In this document: positions 16,945 through 24,862 of the stretch, piece after piece
Layout: each line of letters starts with the position of its first letter
How positions within the stretch are numbered: position 1 is the stretch's first letter
Assembly (NCBI GenBank): GCA_016193385.1
Contig: JACPSF010000273.1
Span: 1-32,945, forward strand
Direction of reading: 5' to 3'
From: Deltaproteobacteria bacterium
GTDB taxonomy: Bacteria; Desulfobacterota_B; Binatia; UBA9968
Length of the DNA stretch: 32,945 nucleotides
Translations under genes and position numbers: made by a program
The notes under the pieces: model-generated
What the model was told of the DNA's origin: nothing
The model's input: only the letters and a program-made list of their open reading frames with translations
Database searches by the model: none

Positions 16945-17272
16945 TGCCACCTTCAGGAAGTCGGCGGCGTGTCAGTAGAGTCGAGGACCGACGTCTCCTG
17001 ACCGGCCGAGTCAGGTTCGCGGCCGACAAGGCAAGTTTGACAGGCCTGGTCGGGTGGTGGGAAAATCCGCCCCCGGAAGTTTCAGAGTGCTGAGCGAGAC
17101 TTTTGTCGACAAGTCGGCAAGGTGTAGAAAAAGCTTTCTGATTTACGCGTGCAAGCCCGGCGTCGGTGACCCCCACAACCTATTCAGAGAGTCACCCGGG
17201 GAAGCTTTAGCGTCCCAGAGAAGAATGAATCGGTTCAACCTCAAGCCTTCGCGCTTTTGCCGGAGAATCTAA
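16945..17272. other. Intergenic stretch before the molybdenum hydroxylase genes
   Basis: A 328-bp gap between the E1-beta gene and the molybdoenzyme operon. It holds a candidate sigma70 promoter (17037-17066, listed separately) and a 10-bp palindrome TTGTCGACAA at 17103-17112, about 37 bp downstream of the candidate -10, which could be an operator or chance. A short open frame on the plus strand (17054-17272) shows no domain. No terminator for the E1 genes is apparent. Confidence 0.4.
17037..17066 (+). promoter_or_regulatory. Candidate sigma70 promoter for the molybdenum hydroxylase operon
   Basis: A perfect -35 box TTGACA (17037-17042) is followed after 18 bp by GAAAAT (17061-17066), which matches 4 of 6 positions of TATAAT. 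It lies about 200 bp upstream of the first gene start at 17273, in a gap where a promoter is expected. The spacing is 1 bp longer than optimal. The call rests on sequence match only. Confidence 0.35.
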
Positions 17273-19615
17273 ATGAGGAGCATTGGGAAAAATATCTCCC
17301 GAGTGGACGGCTGGCCGAAGGTCCTCGGGGAACCCGTATACACCGGGGACCTGAAACTGCCGGGAATGCTTCATTGCGCGATTCACCGGTCCACGCACGC
17401 ACACGCAAATATCAAGAGCATTGATGTTTCCGAAGCCAGGAGCGCGCCCGGCGTTCGTGCGGTGGTGACCGGGAGAGAATTCTCCGAGATGCCGGGGATC
17501 AACCCGCACTTCGGATTTATCTTCTTGGACCAGCCCCTCATGGCCATCGATAAGGTCCGCTTTATCGGTGAGGCGGTTGTCGCCGCCGCCGCGGACACGC
17601 TGGAACAGGCTGAAGCGGCCGCCGCCCTCGTCCGTGTCGACTACGACCCGTTGCCCGTCATTGGTGATGTTCTCGAAGCGGCAAAGCCGGGTTCCCCGAC
17701 CGTTCACGATGAAGTGCGCCACGGTCCTCTGTTTCCCTTGTTGCAGGCGAGCCACCACGGACCAGATAGCAACGTCTGCACACATTATCGTCAGAAAGTC
17801 GGGGACGTAGACAAGGCATTCGCAGATGCCGAAAAGATCTTTGAGGACACCTTCACTTCTCCTCCGGCCCAGCACGCCCATCTCGAGCCCCACTCGGCCC
17901 TCGCCCGGGTGGATCGCAGCGGTCATATCACGGTCTGGACTTCCTCTCAGAGCCCCTCGCCGATCCGGAATTGGCTGGCTTCCATGTTCGGCGTTCCGCA
18001 GAACCGGGTCCGGGTGATTTCGCCGTATCTGGGAGGCGGCTTCGGCGGCAAGCTCTATCTAAAAATGGAGCCGTTTGCGGTCCTTCTTTCGAAACTCACG
18101 GCTCGGCCCGTCCGCGCGGTGATACGCCGGGAAGAGGTCTTCTTCATGTGCTCGAAGCATGGAGCCGTAGTCAGGCTCAAGACCGCCGTCAGCCCAGAAG
18201 GGAAAATCACAGCGCAGCAGTTTGAAATGTATTACGACTGTGGGGCCTATGCCGAGAGCGGCCCGCGCGTCGCCTGGAAGGCGGCCTCGACGGCCAACGG
18301 CCCTTACAAGATCCCCAACTGTCGCGTGGACTCTCATCTCGTTTACACCAACAAGACGCCAGCAGGCGCCTTTAGGGGTTTTGGCGTGCCGCAAATCACC
18401 TTTGCTCAGGAAGTCCACATGGGCAAAGTAGCCGAATATCTCGGCCGTGACCCCATCGACCTGCGGTTGGAATATGCCCTGCAAGAGGGAGATACCTACC
18501 CTACGGGGGAGGTGCTGGATTGCGTTGCAATTAAGGAATGTCTGACGAGCGCGGCAAAAGCCTCGGGGTGGAACACGAGAGGAAAAGTAAGGGCTCCTTC
18601 GTCGGAAGGGAAAATTGCACGGGGGCGGGGAGTCGGCGTCGCCATCAAGACGACGGCCACGCCATCGAGCTCTGAGGCCGTGGTCATGCTAAACCCCGAC
18701 GGCAGTGCAACCGTACTTGTCAGTACGGTCGAGATGGGGCAGGGATGCGACACGGTTTTATCACAGATCGCCGCCGAGGATCTCGGCATCCCGGTGGAAA
18801 AGGTCCGATTGGTCCGTCCTGATACTGATTCGACACCCTTCGACATGGCAACCGCCAGCAGCCGTTCGACCTATCACATGGGTAACGCCATCCAATTGGC
18901 CGCTGCGGAGATCCGTAAGGAGCTGTTCGCCGCTGCCTCGGAGCTTCTGGAGGTCCCGCCCGATCTGCTACAGTTTACCGACGGTAAGGTTTTCGTTCAG
19001 GAATTTCCCAAAAGGGCCGTGTCACTTCCGGAGATCTTCATGAAGGGGATGAACAAGCCACCCGCCGGGTATCTGATCGGCCGGGGGATGTTCCAAACAG
19101 AGGCCACGCTGGAGGATCCGGAAACCGGCCATACCGACAAGCTGAGCGTAAACTGGTCCTCCAGCGCGGCCATCGCCGAAGTGGAGATCGACTGCGAAAC
19201 GGGTGTGTTGAAGGTCACCGAACTATACGTCGCGGCAAACGTGGGCCGCGCCATCAACCTCCGGCACTGTGAGCAGCAGATCCTCGGAGGCGCCACTCTG
19301 AACGTGGGCCTGACCCTGTTCGAACGGATGGACTACGATGGCGCTCAACTTACGAACGGGAGCTTCCTCGAATATATGATGGCGACTTTCGACGACATTC
19401 CAAAAAAGTTCGTGCCCATCGTTTTGGAAGAGGCCCATCCGACTGGACCCTATGGCGCAAAGGGGGTAGGAGAAAGCGGGTGCATTGCGACCACGCCTGC
19501 AATCTTGAACGCGATTCACGACGCCGTGGGCGTCTGGATTCGCGATCTGCCCGTCACTCCGGAGCGGCTCCTCCGCGCCATTCATGAGAGCAAGAAGACC
19601 GGAGGAGTTTCGTAG
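17273..19615 (+). CDS. Molybdenum hydroxylase large (molybdopterin-binding) subunit, xanthine dehydrogenase family
   Basis: A 780-residue catalytic subunit that inserts water-derived oxygen into a heterocycle, aldehyde or aromatic thioester through a molybdopterin cytosine dinucleotide centre. It starts IGKNISRVDGWPKVLGEPVY, the family's N-terminal block. Next come GGGFGGK, AFRGFGVPQ, VEMGQGCDTVLSQIAAEDLG and TASSRSTYHMGNAI. The catalytic Glu lies in GAKGVGESG (E734). The AYXCSFR active-site loop of true form I CO dehydrogenase is absent and is replaced by AFRGFG, so CO oxidation is unlikely. The ATG follows GGAGAATCTAA. The FAD and 2Fe-2S genes follow directly, giving a complete three-subunit enzyme in the order large, medium, small. 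No CoxD/CoxE/CoxF or XdhC maturation gene is in view. Confidence 0.93.
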   Translation: MRSIGKNISRVDGWPKVLGEPVYTGDLKLPGMLHCAIHRSTHAHANIKSIDVSEARSAPGVRAVVTGREFSEMPGINPHFGFIFLDQPLMAIDKVRFIGEAVVAAAADTLEQAEAAAALVRVDYDPLPVIGDVLEAAKPGSPTVHDEVRHGPLFPLLQASHHGPDSNVCTHYRQKVGDVDKAFADAEKIFEDTFTSPPAQHAHLEPHSALARVDRSGHITVWTSSQSPSPIRNWLASMFGVPQNRVRVISPYLGGGFGGKLYLKMEPFAVLLSKLTARPVRAVIRREEVFFMCSKHGAVVRLKTAVSPEGKITAQQFEMYYDCGAYAESGPRVAWKAASTANGPYKIPNCRVDSHLVYTNKTPAGAFRGFGVPQITFAQEVHMGKVAEYLGRDPIDLRLEYALQEGDTYPTGEVLDCVAIKECLTSAAKASGWNTRGKVRAPSSEGKIARGRGVGVAIKTTATPSSSEAVVMLNPDGSATVLVSTVEMGQGCDTVLSQIAAEDLGIPVEKVRLVRPDTDSTPFDMATASSRSTYHMGNAIQLAAAEIRKELFAAASELLEVPPDLLQFTDGKVFVQEFPKRAVSLPEIFMKGMNKPPAGYLIGRGMFQTEATLEDPETGHTDKLSVNWSSSAAIAEVEIDCETGVLKVTELYVAANVGRAINLRHCEQQILGGATLNVGLTLFERMDYDGAQLTNGSFLEYMMATFDDIPKKFVPIVLEEAHPTGPYGAKGVGESGCIATTPAILNAIHDAVGVWIRDLPVTPERLLRAIHESKKTGGVS

Positions 19616-19656
19616 GGCGCACGCAAAGCGACTGGCAGCCCGGGAGAACAATCCTT

Positions 19657-20532
19657 ATGGCCATTCCGGCCTTTCGCATGCATCATCCAAAATCAGTCAA
19701 GGAGGCGTGCCGAATTCTGGCAGACTTGGGGGAGGATGCCGTTCCCGTCGCGGGTGGCACGGCCCTTCTGATCCTCATGAAGGCTGGCCTGGCAGCACCG
19801 ACCCATCTAGTGAATCTTTACGGCCTAACTGAGCTGAGAGGATTGCAATATGACCCCAAGGTGGGATTGCGGATTGGCGCCGTCTGCACCCACAGGAGCG
19901 TTGAGCGTCATCCGGCCGTACAGGCCCATTACCCGATGCTGGCTGAGACCCATCGCCGCATCGCCAACGTTCGCGTCCGAAATCGTGCTACCGTTGGGGG
20001 CAATCTTGCCCATGGGGATTATCGTCTAGATCCGCCCGCTCCCCTCGTCGCGTTGGATGCCCGGCTGAAGCTCTATGGCCCGGATGGCGAGCGGGAGATT
20101 CCCCTGGCCGAATTTTTTCGAGGGTATTATGAGGTGGATAAAGGTGCCGGGGAGATTCTGACGGAAATTCTGGTTCCCCCACCCGCCGAGAATTCCCGGG
20201 GAACTTACGTCAAGTTCGTCGGGAATGCCGCCGCCGACTGGCCGATCCTCGGCGTTGCGGCTCTTCTCAGAACGGCGAAAAATGGGCAAGTGGACGATCT
20301 TCGGATCGTGCTTTCGTGCGTGGCGGCGACGCCTCTAAAGGTTTCTGGTTTGGATAAATTGACATACGGTCGCCAGTTGAGCCCGGATTGCATCGCCTCA
20401 GTTGCGGAAGCTGCCGCCACCCAAGCGGGCCCGATTGAAGATGCGAGAGGATCGACCTGGTACAAACGGGAGATGATTCGCGTACACGTCCGCCGGGCGC
20501 TGGAACAGCTCTCGGGCGGGTCGGGAGGCTGA
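19657..20532 (+). CDS. Molybdenum hydroxylase FAD-binding (medium) subunit, CoxM/HcrB-like
   Basis: A 291-residue FAD subunit that takes electrons from the 2Fe-2S subunit to the external acceptor. The two FAD loops are visible: AGGTALLIL (32-40) and ATVGGNLAHGD (111-121). The second loop reads GDYRLDPP where relatives usually have ADPAADPP, a small deviation at the isoalloxazine-contacting loop. The C-terminal CO-dehydrogenase flavoprotein domain spans roughly 180-285. There is no insertion with extra cysteines, so unlike 4-hydroxybenzoyl-CoA reductase it does not carry a 4Fe-4S cluster. The gene starts 41 bp after the large subunit and its stop lies 4 bp before the 2Fe-2S gene. Confidence 0.92.
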   Translation: MAIPAFRMHHPKSVKEACRILADLGEDAVPVAGGTALLILMKAGLAAPTHLVNLYGLTELRGLQYDPKVGLRIGAVCTHRSVERHPAVQAHYPMLAETHRRIANVRVRNRATVGGNLAHGDYRLDPPAPLVALDARLKLYGPDGEREIPLAEFFRGYYEVDKGAGEILTEILVPPPAENSRGTYVKFVGNAAADWPILGVAALLRTAKNGQVDDLRIVLSCVAATPLKVSGLDKLTYGRQLSPDCIASVAEAAATQAGPIEDARGSTWYKREMIRVHVRRALEQLSGGSGG

Positions 20533-20536
20533 GAAA

Positions 20537-21037
20537 ATGGAGACCGTAAGGCAAGTGGCGCGCCCGGTCGAGCTGAGCGTGAACGGGCAGAGACGAACGC
20601 TCTTTGTCACAGATAACACACTGCTCCTCGACGTCTTGCGAGACCAGCTTGGCTTGGCCGGGCCGAAAGAAGGCTGCGGGGTTTCTGCCTGCGGGACCTG
20701 TACGGTCTTGCTGGATGGAGAGCCCGTCAGTGCATGCCTGACGTTGGTTGCGCAACTTGAACCGAATCAGAATATCCTGACGATTGAGGGACTTTCTCAC
20801 GGCGGCGAGCCCGATCCGGTTCAAGTAGCTTTCATTGAGGAATCTGCTTTCCAGTGCGGTTATTGCACGCCTGGGATGATCATGGCCGTCAAGGGGTTGC
20901 TGAAGGAAAATCCGTCACCCACCGATGCAGAAATCCGGGATTATCTCATGGGAAACTACTGTCGCTGCGGGGCGCATACCGACATTATTCGGGCGGTCCA
21001 CCGGGCCGCAGAAATAATTCGACACAATCCGGCCTGA
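20537..21037 (+). CDS. Molybdenum hydroxylase 2Fe-2S (small) subunit, CoxS/HcrC-like
   Basis: A 166-residue two-cluster iron-sulphur subunit that relays electrons from molybdenum to FAD. The plant-ferredoxin-like cluster uses C47, C52, C55 and C67 (GCGVSACGTC and ACL). The second, all-helical cluster uses C107, C110, C142 and C144 (CGYC and YCRCG). Length and cysteine spacing match the family exactly. The ATG follows GGGAGGCTGAGAAA, which overlaps the preceding stop, so translation is coupled to the FAD subunit. It is the last gene of the operon and faces the minus-strand binding-protein gene end to end, 56 bp away, with no clear terminator between them. Confidence 0.95.
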   Translation: METVRQVARPVELSVNGQRRTLFVTDNTLLLDVLRDQLGLAGPKEGCGVSACGTCTVLLDGEPVSACLTLVAQLEPNQNILTIEGLSHGGEPDPVQVAFIEESAFQCGYCTPGMIMAVKGLLKENPSPTDAEIRDYLMGNYCRCGAHTDIIRAVHRAAEIIRHNPA

Positions 21038-21093
21038 TTTCACATCCCGCTCATCACCAGAGGGAAAGTTCCGACCCGAACCGACGTCTCCGG

Positions 21094-22110
21094 CTACTTA
21101 ATGGGATCGCCTTTGAGGAACTCGTTGGTGTAAAGGTCATCCAACGGGATGTCCGTCTTTACGTCCCATCCTTTCACGATGAAATCCCGCGTCCTTTTCA
21201 TCTTTTCCCGGTCTATCCAGCCAAAACCTTTGGTATCGAATTCCGGACCTTTCATCAGGGGAACCATATCCCTCACCTGATCTAGAACAATGGCGTGCTT
21301 GACGGTTGGGTACCTCTTGATGACCATGTCGACGGCGGCGTCCATGTTTTTGAACATCCAAGAGTAGCCCTTGTAAGAAGCGCGGACGAACTTACTGATG
21401 ATGTGGGGCCGGGTAGCGATCACCTGCTCGTTTGTGACAATCCCGTTTCCGTAGGTGTCGAGCCCGAAGATGTCTCTCAGGAACGCGTGTCCCAGCTTCA
21501 TGCCCTTTTCCGCGGCCATACCCTTTGCGATGCCCAGGTTACTTCCTGCCCAGCAGTCCGAGACGTCCGTCTGGCCCGATAAGACGGCCGGGATCGTGAC
21601 GGCGGGATCCATCCTAATCATCGTAACCGAGCCCTTGCCCGAATTCGCCATCAGGATCGGAAGGATGATTTGAATGGGGGATTGGGCCCCGCCTCCGACC
21701 TTCTTGCCGTCCAGATCTTCGGGCTTCTTAATGTTCAGCTTCGCTGCGTCCCAGCAAAGGGCGATGGGAAGCGTATCGTTGATCGTCCCAATCATCTTGG
21801 TTTTCCCGCCCTTGGTCCGGTTCAGGACCATTCCTTGGGGATCGCCATAACCAAACTCAAACAAACCCGAGGCGACCTCGTTGACGGTCCGGAGACCGCC
21901 GTATCCCCTCTGCACTTCAACGTCCAGACCCTCTTTTTCGTAAAGCCCCAGCTCCCCGGCGACGATAAATCCGGCCGTGGAACCCTGTGGCAGCCAGGAC
22001 ATGTTGAATTTGATTTTCTCGGCTGCCCGGACATCGATGGGAGCAAAAATCAAAACGAAGGCCGCAACCCCCATCAGAGCTGACAATGTATATAGAAACC
22101 TGCGAATCAT
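21094..22110 (-). CDS. ABC transporter substrate-binding protein, NitT/TauT (SsuA-like) family
   Basis: A 338-residue periplasmic binding protein of the NMT1/SsuA family, which serves nitrate, sulphonate, taurine, thiamine-precursor and aromatic-acid uptake systems. A signal peptide ends near IDVRAA (about residue 30). The mature start KIKFNMSWLPQGSTAGFIVA and GELGLYEKEGLDVEVQRG are the family's signature, followed by LDGKKVGGGAQSP-type hinge sequence. I choose ATG at 22110 because AGGAGGG lies about 8 nt upstream; the open frame extends to 22167 but that would precede the signal peptide. Its permease and ATPase are probably the plus-strand genes at 24060-25669, since no others of this type are near. 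It shares direction with the upstream OYE gene. Confidence 0.9.
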   Translation of the reverse strand: MIRRFLYTLSALMGVAAFVLIFAPIDVRAAEKIKFNMSWLPQGSTAGFIVAGELGLYEKEGLDVEVQRGYGGLRTVNEVASGLFEFGYGDPQGMVLNRTKGGKTKMIGTINDTLPIALCWDAAKLNIKKPEDLDGKKVGGGAQSPIQIILPILMANSGKGSVTMIRMDPAVTIPAVLSGQTDVSDCWAGSNLGIAKGMAAEKGMKLGHAFLRDIFGLDTYGNGIVTNEQVIATRPHIISKFVRASYKGYSWMFKNMDAAVDMVIKRYPTVKHAIVLDQVRDMVPLMKGPEFDTKGFGWIDREKMKRTRDFIVKGWDVKTDIPLDDLYTNEFLKGDPIK

Positions 22111-22413
22111 TGTGAGTCCCTCCTCTCTTCTCGAAATCAAACGGCAGGCGAATTGAAAATCTCGCACGACTTCAACACGCGCCCATCGTCTGAAATAGGT
22201 TATGTCTGACCCCCGTAAGGCCTGATAACGAACCCTTTATCCGTTTTTCCTTACGCCTGTCAAGACGTAAGAGCAGGAACCATTGGGCGACCGCGATAAG
22301 GACCACAGATAAGACAATCCTCGCCATACATCCAAAGCCCCTTTTCATGGTTGGGTCGGCCCGAGGTAACCCCGTCGTCGTTGCGGATCAAGCGCGAAGC
22401 TGGATTCTTCGAT
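22111..22413. other. Intergenic stretch between the OYE gene and the NitT-type binding protein
   Basis: About 300 bp on the path from the OYE stop to the binding-protein start, both on minus. A 7-bp inverted repeat CGTAAGG (22214-22220) and CCTTACG (22249-22255) with a 28-nt loop is the only structure noted and is weak. A 62-codon minus frame (22260-22448) overlapping the OYE end has no recognised domain. The gap is large enough for an own promoter of the binding-protein gene, but none stands out. Confidence 0.35.
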
Positions 22414-23613
22414 TTAATGGAGCCGGCGGGTAAGCCTGTCCCATGCATGCCTGAGGAGATCTGAGTTGCTGGTCCGCCAGCACTTCAGCGGACTCACACC
22501 CTGATACCGGACACAGATATTGCACGAGGTGCAGTCGACAACCCCCCTCTTCCCCCGTTCAATTTTCCGCACGAGATCCGGCTCACGGATGAACGGCCGA
22601 GCGAGCGAAACAAAATCGGCTACCCCCTCTGCTATCAAAGACTCCATAGTTTCAACGGTCCGGATCCCTCCCACTGCAATCACACAACCCCTGAAGCTTG
22701 CGCGGACTTTGCGCGCTTCCTCAAGAAAATATCCTTCGGGTCTGGGCCTGACGAAAATCCGGTGGAACAGCTTGTCCTGTAGGGCCCGTTTTCGACTGAC
22801 ACCGGCGTACTTCCACGCGCTGGGGGCACCCCGTGCGGTGAGACCAGCCGACGCCTCAATCGCATCAACACCGGCGCCCCCCAAAATCGCCGCCGTGTCC
22901 AGACCTTCTTCCAGGGTCATGCCGCCTGGGGGATAATCTCGCACACCCACCTTCACCGTCAGGGGAAAATCATCGCCGGTGGCTTTTCGTATTGCCAGAA
23001 CCGCTTGGAGCAAAAATCGCTGGCGGTTCTCCAACGAGCCACCCCAATCGTCTTCTCTCCGGTTCGAATAAGGTGAGAGAAATTGGGAAATCAAGTAGCC
23101 GTGTCCGGCATGAAGGTGGACGCCGTCAAAGCCCGCCCCCCTGGCCCTTCGGGCCGCATTCCCGAATGCATCAATAACCTCGTGGATTTCCTCCTCGGTC
23201 GCCGGCTTGGCGGCCTTTCCCGTATGTGGATTTTGCATGAGGGACGGCGCAAGCGGTTCAATCTCGGGAAGCCTGCACTGATAGCCGGCGTGGTTGAGTT
23301 GGGCGAAGATGCGGCCCCCTTCCCTATGGACGGCATCCGTGACGCGTTGAAGCGGTCCCACGTGATCGTCCCGGTCCAGGCCGGTCATGAACCTCGTGAA
23401 CTGTCCCCGTCGATGAACGTAGCAGTGACCCGTGAAGATGAGTCCCACTCCGTGCCGAGCCAGGTTGCCGTGAAGCTCCCGAAATCCTTCCGTAACAAAC
23501 CCGTTTTCGTCGGCGAGGCTTTCTGCCGTCGCGGAACGGATGAAGCGGTTCCTGACTTCAACCGTTCCTACTCTTCCCGGCCGAAGCAGGGCAGACACGT
23601 TTGCAACATCCAT
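22414..23613 (-). CDS. NADH:flavin oxidoreductase, Old Yellow Enzyme / 2,4-dienoyl-CoA reductase N-terminal family
   Basis: A 399-residue FMN TIM-barrel reductase acting on activated double bonds such as enones and dienoyl-CoA. Characteristic blocks are RFIRSATAESLADENG, FAQLNHAGYQ, HAGHGYLISQFLSPYSNRR (FMN and active-site region), GGSLENRQRF and VAVGGIRTVE-like phosphate-binding sequence. Near the C-terminus four cysteines (C361, C364, C367, C378) make a CxxCxxC...C cluster like the 4Fe-4S site of dienoyl-CoA reductase. The second spacing is one residue shorter than the classic CxxCxxxC, and the FAD/NAD domain that normally follows is missing. ATG at 23613 gives the family's usual start; an in-frame GTG at 23649 with AGGGG upstream is an alternative. 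Redox partner unknown. Confidence 0.9.
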   Translation of the reverse strand: MDVANVSALLRPGRVGTVEVRNRFIRSATAESLADENGFVTEGFRELHGNLARHGVGLIFTGHCYVHRRGQFTRFMTGLDRDDHVGPLQRVTDAVHREGGRIFAQLNHAGYQCRLPEIEPLAPSLMQNPHTGKAAKPATEEEIHEVIDAFGNAARRARGAGFDGVHLHAGHGYLISQFLSPYSNRREDDWGGSLENRQRFLLQAVLAIRKATGDDFPLTVKVGVRDYPPGGMTLEEGLDTAAILGGAGVDAIEASAGLTARGAPSAWKYAGVSRKRALQDKLFHRIFVRPRPEGYFLEEARKVRASFRGCVIAVGGIRTVETMESLIAEGVADFVSLARPFIREPDLVRKIERGKRGVVDCTSCNICVRYQGVSPLKCWRTSNSDLLRHAWDRLTRRLH

Positions 23614-23894
23614 AACGGAAGGTCCTGTTTTATATGGAAGGCCGGACACACACCCCTTTGAGGCTCAAATTCATGGGAATGAATGTCGCGCCCGTCCGCC
23701 AACCCTCGTTGGAAATCATGACAAAAAATCCACCAAATGAATTGTACCTGGTGAACTGTCATCGGGTGATGAGGACGTCCTGTTCGGCACCCGGACAATC
23801 CATCGGCTTTGCAAAGAATTGGGTCTTGCATCCCTCCCTACGACCGTCTAAAATTCGGCAAGCTTGATCTCAGAGAGATCCGAATGTCCGAAAT

Positions 23895-24041
23895 CTATAG
23901 TGACGGAATTAAATAAGTTGACATCAAATCCCCTCTCGCTCTCCCAAATCCCCCTCTATCCCCCTTTACCAAAGGGGGAGAAAGGGGGATTTGAGGGAGG
24001 ATAGGGTGATTATGGTAATTTTCTTTTTTCCTTCACTATAG
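23895..24041. repeat. MITE-like element with terminal inverted repeats
   Basis: The left end reads CTATAGTGACGGAA (23895-23908). The right end, read on the other strand, is CTATAGTGAAGGAA (24041-24028): 13 of 14 positions match, and A-rich similarity continues inward. The 147-bp interior encodes nothing and contains a long GC-rich palindrome (listed separately). Size, terminal repeats and lack of coding capacity fit a non-autonomous miniature element, presumably moved by a transposase elsewhere. A clear target-site duplication is not visible. The right end lies 18 bp before the permease start codon, so insertion has replaced that gene's leader. Confidence 0.65.
23941..23997. repeat. Long palindrome (CCCCCTTT ... 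AAAGGGGG hairpin) inside the MITE-like element
   Basis: An imperfect stem of about 27 bp: CCAAATCCCCC pairs with GGGGGATTTG, and the inner CCCCCTTT (23960-23967) pairs with AAAGGGGG (23971-23978) around the 3-nt loop ACC. Only a few mismatches interrupt it. A partial direct repeat of the left arm (CAAATCCCC) occurs at about 23925-23933. No U-tract follows on either strand, so it is not a standard intrinsic terminator, though such a stem in the permease leader could affect transcription or mRNA stability. Confidence 0.75.
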
Positions 24042-24059
24042 CAACTGGAAAAAGGCTCC

Positions 24060-24842
24060 ATGGCCGGAGAAGGCAATACGACCGAGAGTAAGACGCGTCT
24101 CGCGAAGGACGTTTTGGCCTTTCTGGGGTTTCTCCTGGGCGTACTCGTCGTTTGGGAAGCAGTGGTTAGGTACTTCGCGCTTCCAGCGTATCTCCTCCCC
24201 TCCGTGTTTGACGTGCTTCGACAACTGGGAATCCGGTTTGGCCTTCTGATGAAACATTCTCAAGTAACCATCATTGAAACCTTAGCGGGACTGGCGCTCG
24301 GTGGAACCGTCGGTACCGTTACCGGCGTAGCCATTGTCTACGTGCGCTTGATCCGGACCGGTCTGTATCCGTTGATTGTCGGTTTCCAGGCAGTTCCGAA
24401 AGTCGCCGTTGTCCCGCTTTTTGTGATTTGGTTCGGTTATGGCCTGCTGCCCAAGATCGCCATGAGCTTTTTGATCTCCTTTTTTCCCATGGTGGTGGCG
24501 ACCATAGCGGGGTTGACGTCGGTTCCTTATAGCCTGATCGAGCACCTGAAGTCGATGAATGCCACCGAATGGCAAACTTTTCGGAAACTGCGCGTACCCA
24601 ATTCCCTACCCTACCTGATGGATGGTTTCAAAATCTCGCTACCGCTAGCCGTGATCGGGGCCATCGTCGGGGAGTTTGCCGCCTCCGAGGAAGGGCTGGG
24701 CGCCATCATCATGCTTGCCAGCAGCACGCAGGACACTCCCTTGATCTTCGCCGGCCTTTTGGTCATCTCTGTCATCTCCATGCTCATGTTCGGCCTCATT
24801 GTCTTGCTGGATCGCCTTGTCTGGTGGCGCACCACCTCATGA
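24060..24842 (+). CDS. ABC transporter permease, NitT/TauT (SsuC-like) family
   Basis: A 260-residue inner-membrane permease with about six transmembrane segments, usual for SsuC/TauC proteins that act as homodimers. After a short charged N-terminus, segments begin at VLAFLGFLLGVLVVWEAVV. The central block GFQAVPKVAVVPLFVIWFGY is the family signature. The ATPase-docking EAA loop is MNATEWQTFRKLRVPNSLPY (about 167-186). The ATG at 24060 has only a moderate AAGG ribosome site, and its leader is occupied by the MITE-like element ending at 24041. The ATPase gene follows. The cognate binding protein is probably the minus-strand gene at 21094-22110. Confidence 0.92.
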   Translation: MAGEGNTTESKTRLAKDVLAFLGFLLGVLVVWEAVVRYFALPAYLLPSVFDVLRQLGIRFGLLMKHSQVTIIETLAGLALGGTVGTVTGVAIVYVRLIRTGLYPLIVGFQAVPKVAVVPLFVIWFGYGLLPKIAMSFLISFFPMVVATIAGLTSVPYSLIEHLKSMNATEWQTFRKLRVPNSLPYLMDGFKISLPLAVIGAIVGEFAASEEGLGAIIMLASSTQDTPLIFAGLLVISVISMLMFGLIVLLDRLVWWRTTS

Positions 24843-24862
24843 GCCGGGGGAGGGATCAAACC

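Noticed and set aside
17103..17112. TTGTCGACAA palindrome as an operator
   Set aside because: A single 10-bp palindrome is expected by chance in a window this size and no regulator gene is nearby.
17273..21037. Carbon monoxide dehydrogenase (coxLMS) call for the molybdoenzyme
   Set aside because: The AYXCSFR loop is absent from the large subunit and the gene order is large-medium-small rather than cox M-S-L.
23918..23923. TTGACA inside the MITE-like element as a -35 box for the permease
   Set aside because: No -10-like sequence lies 16-18 bp downstream; that position is C-rich.
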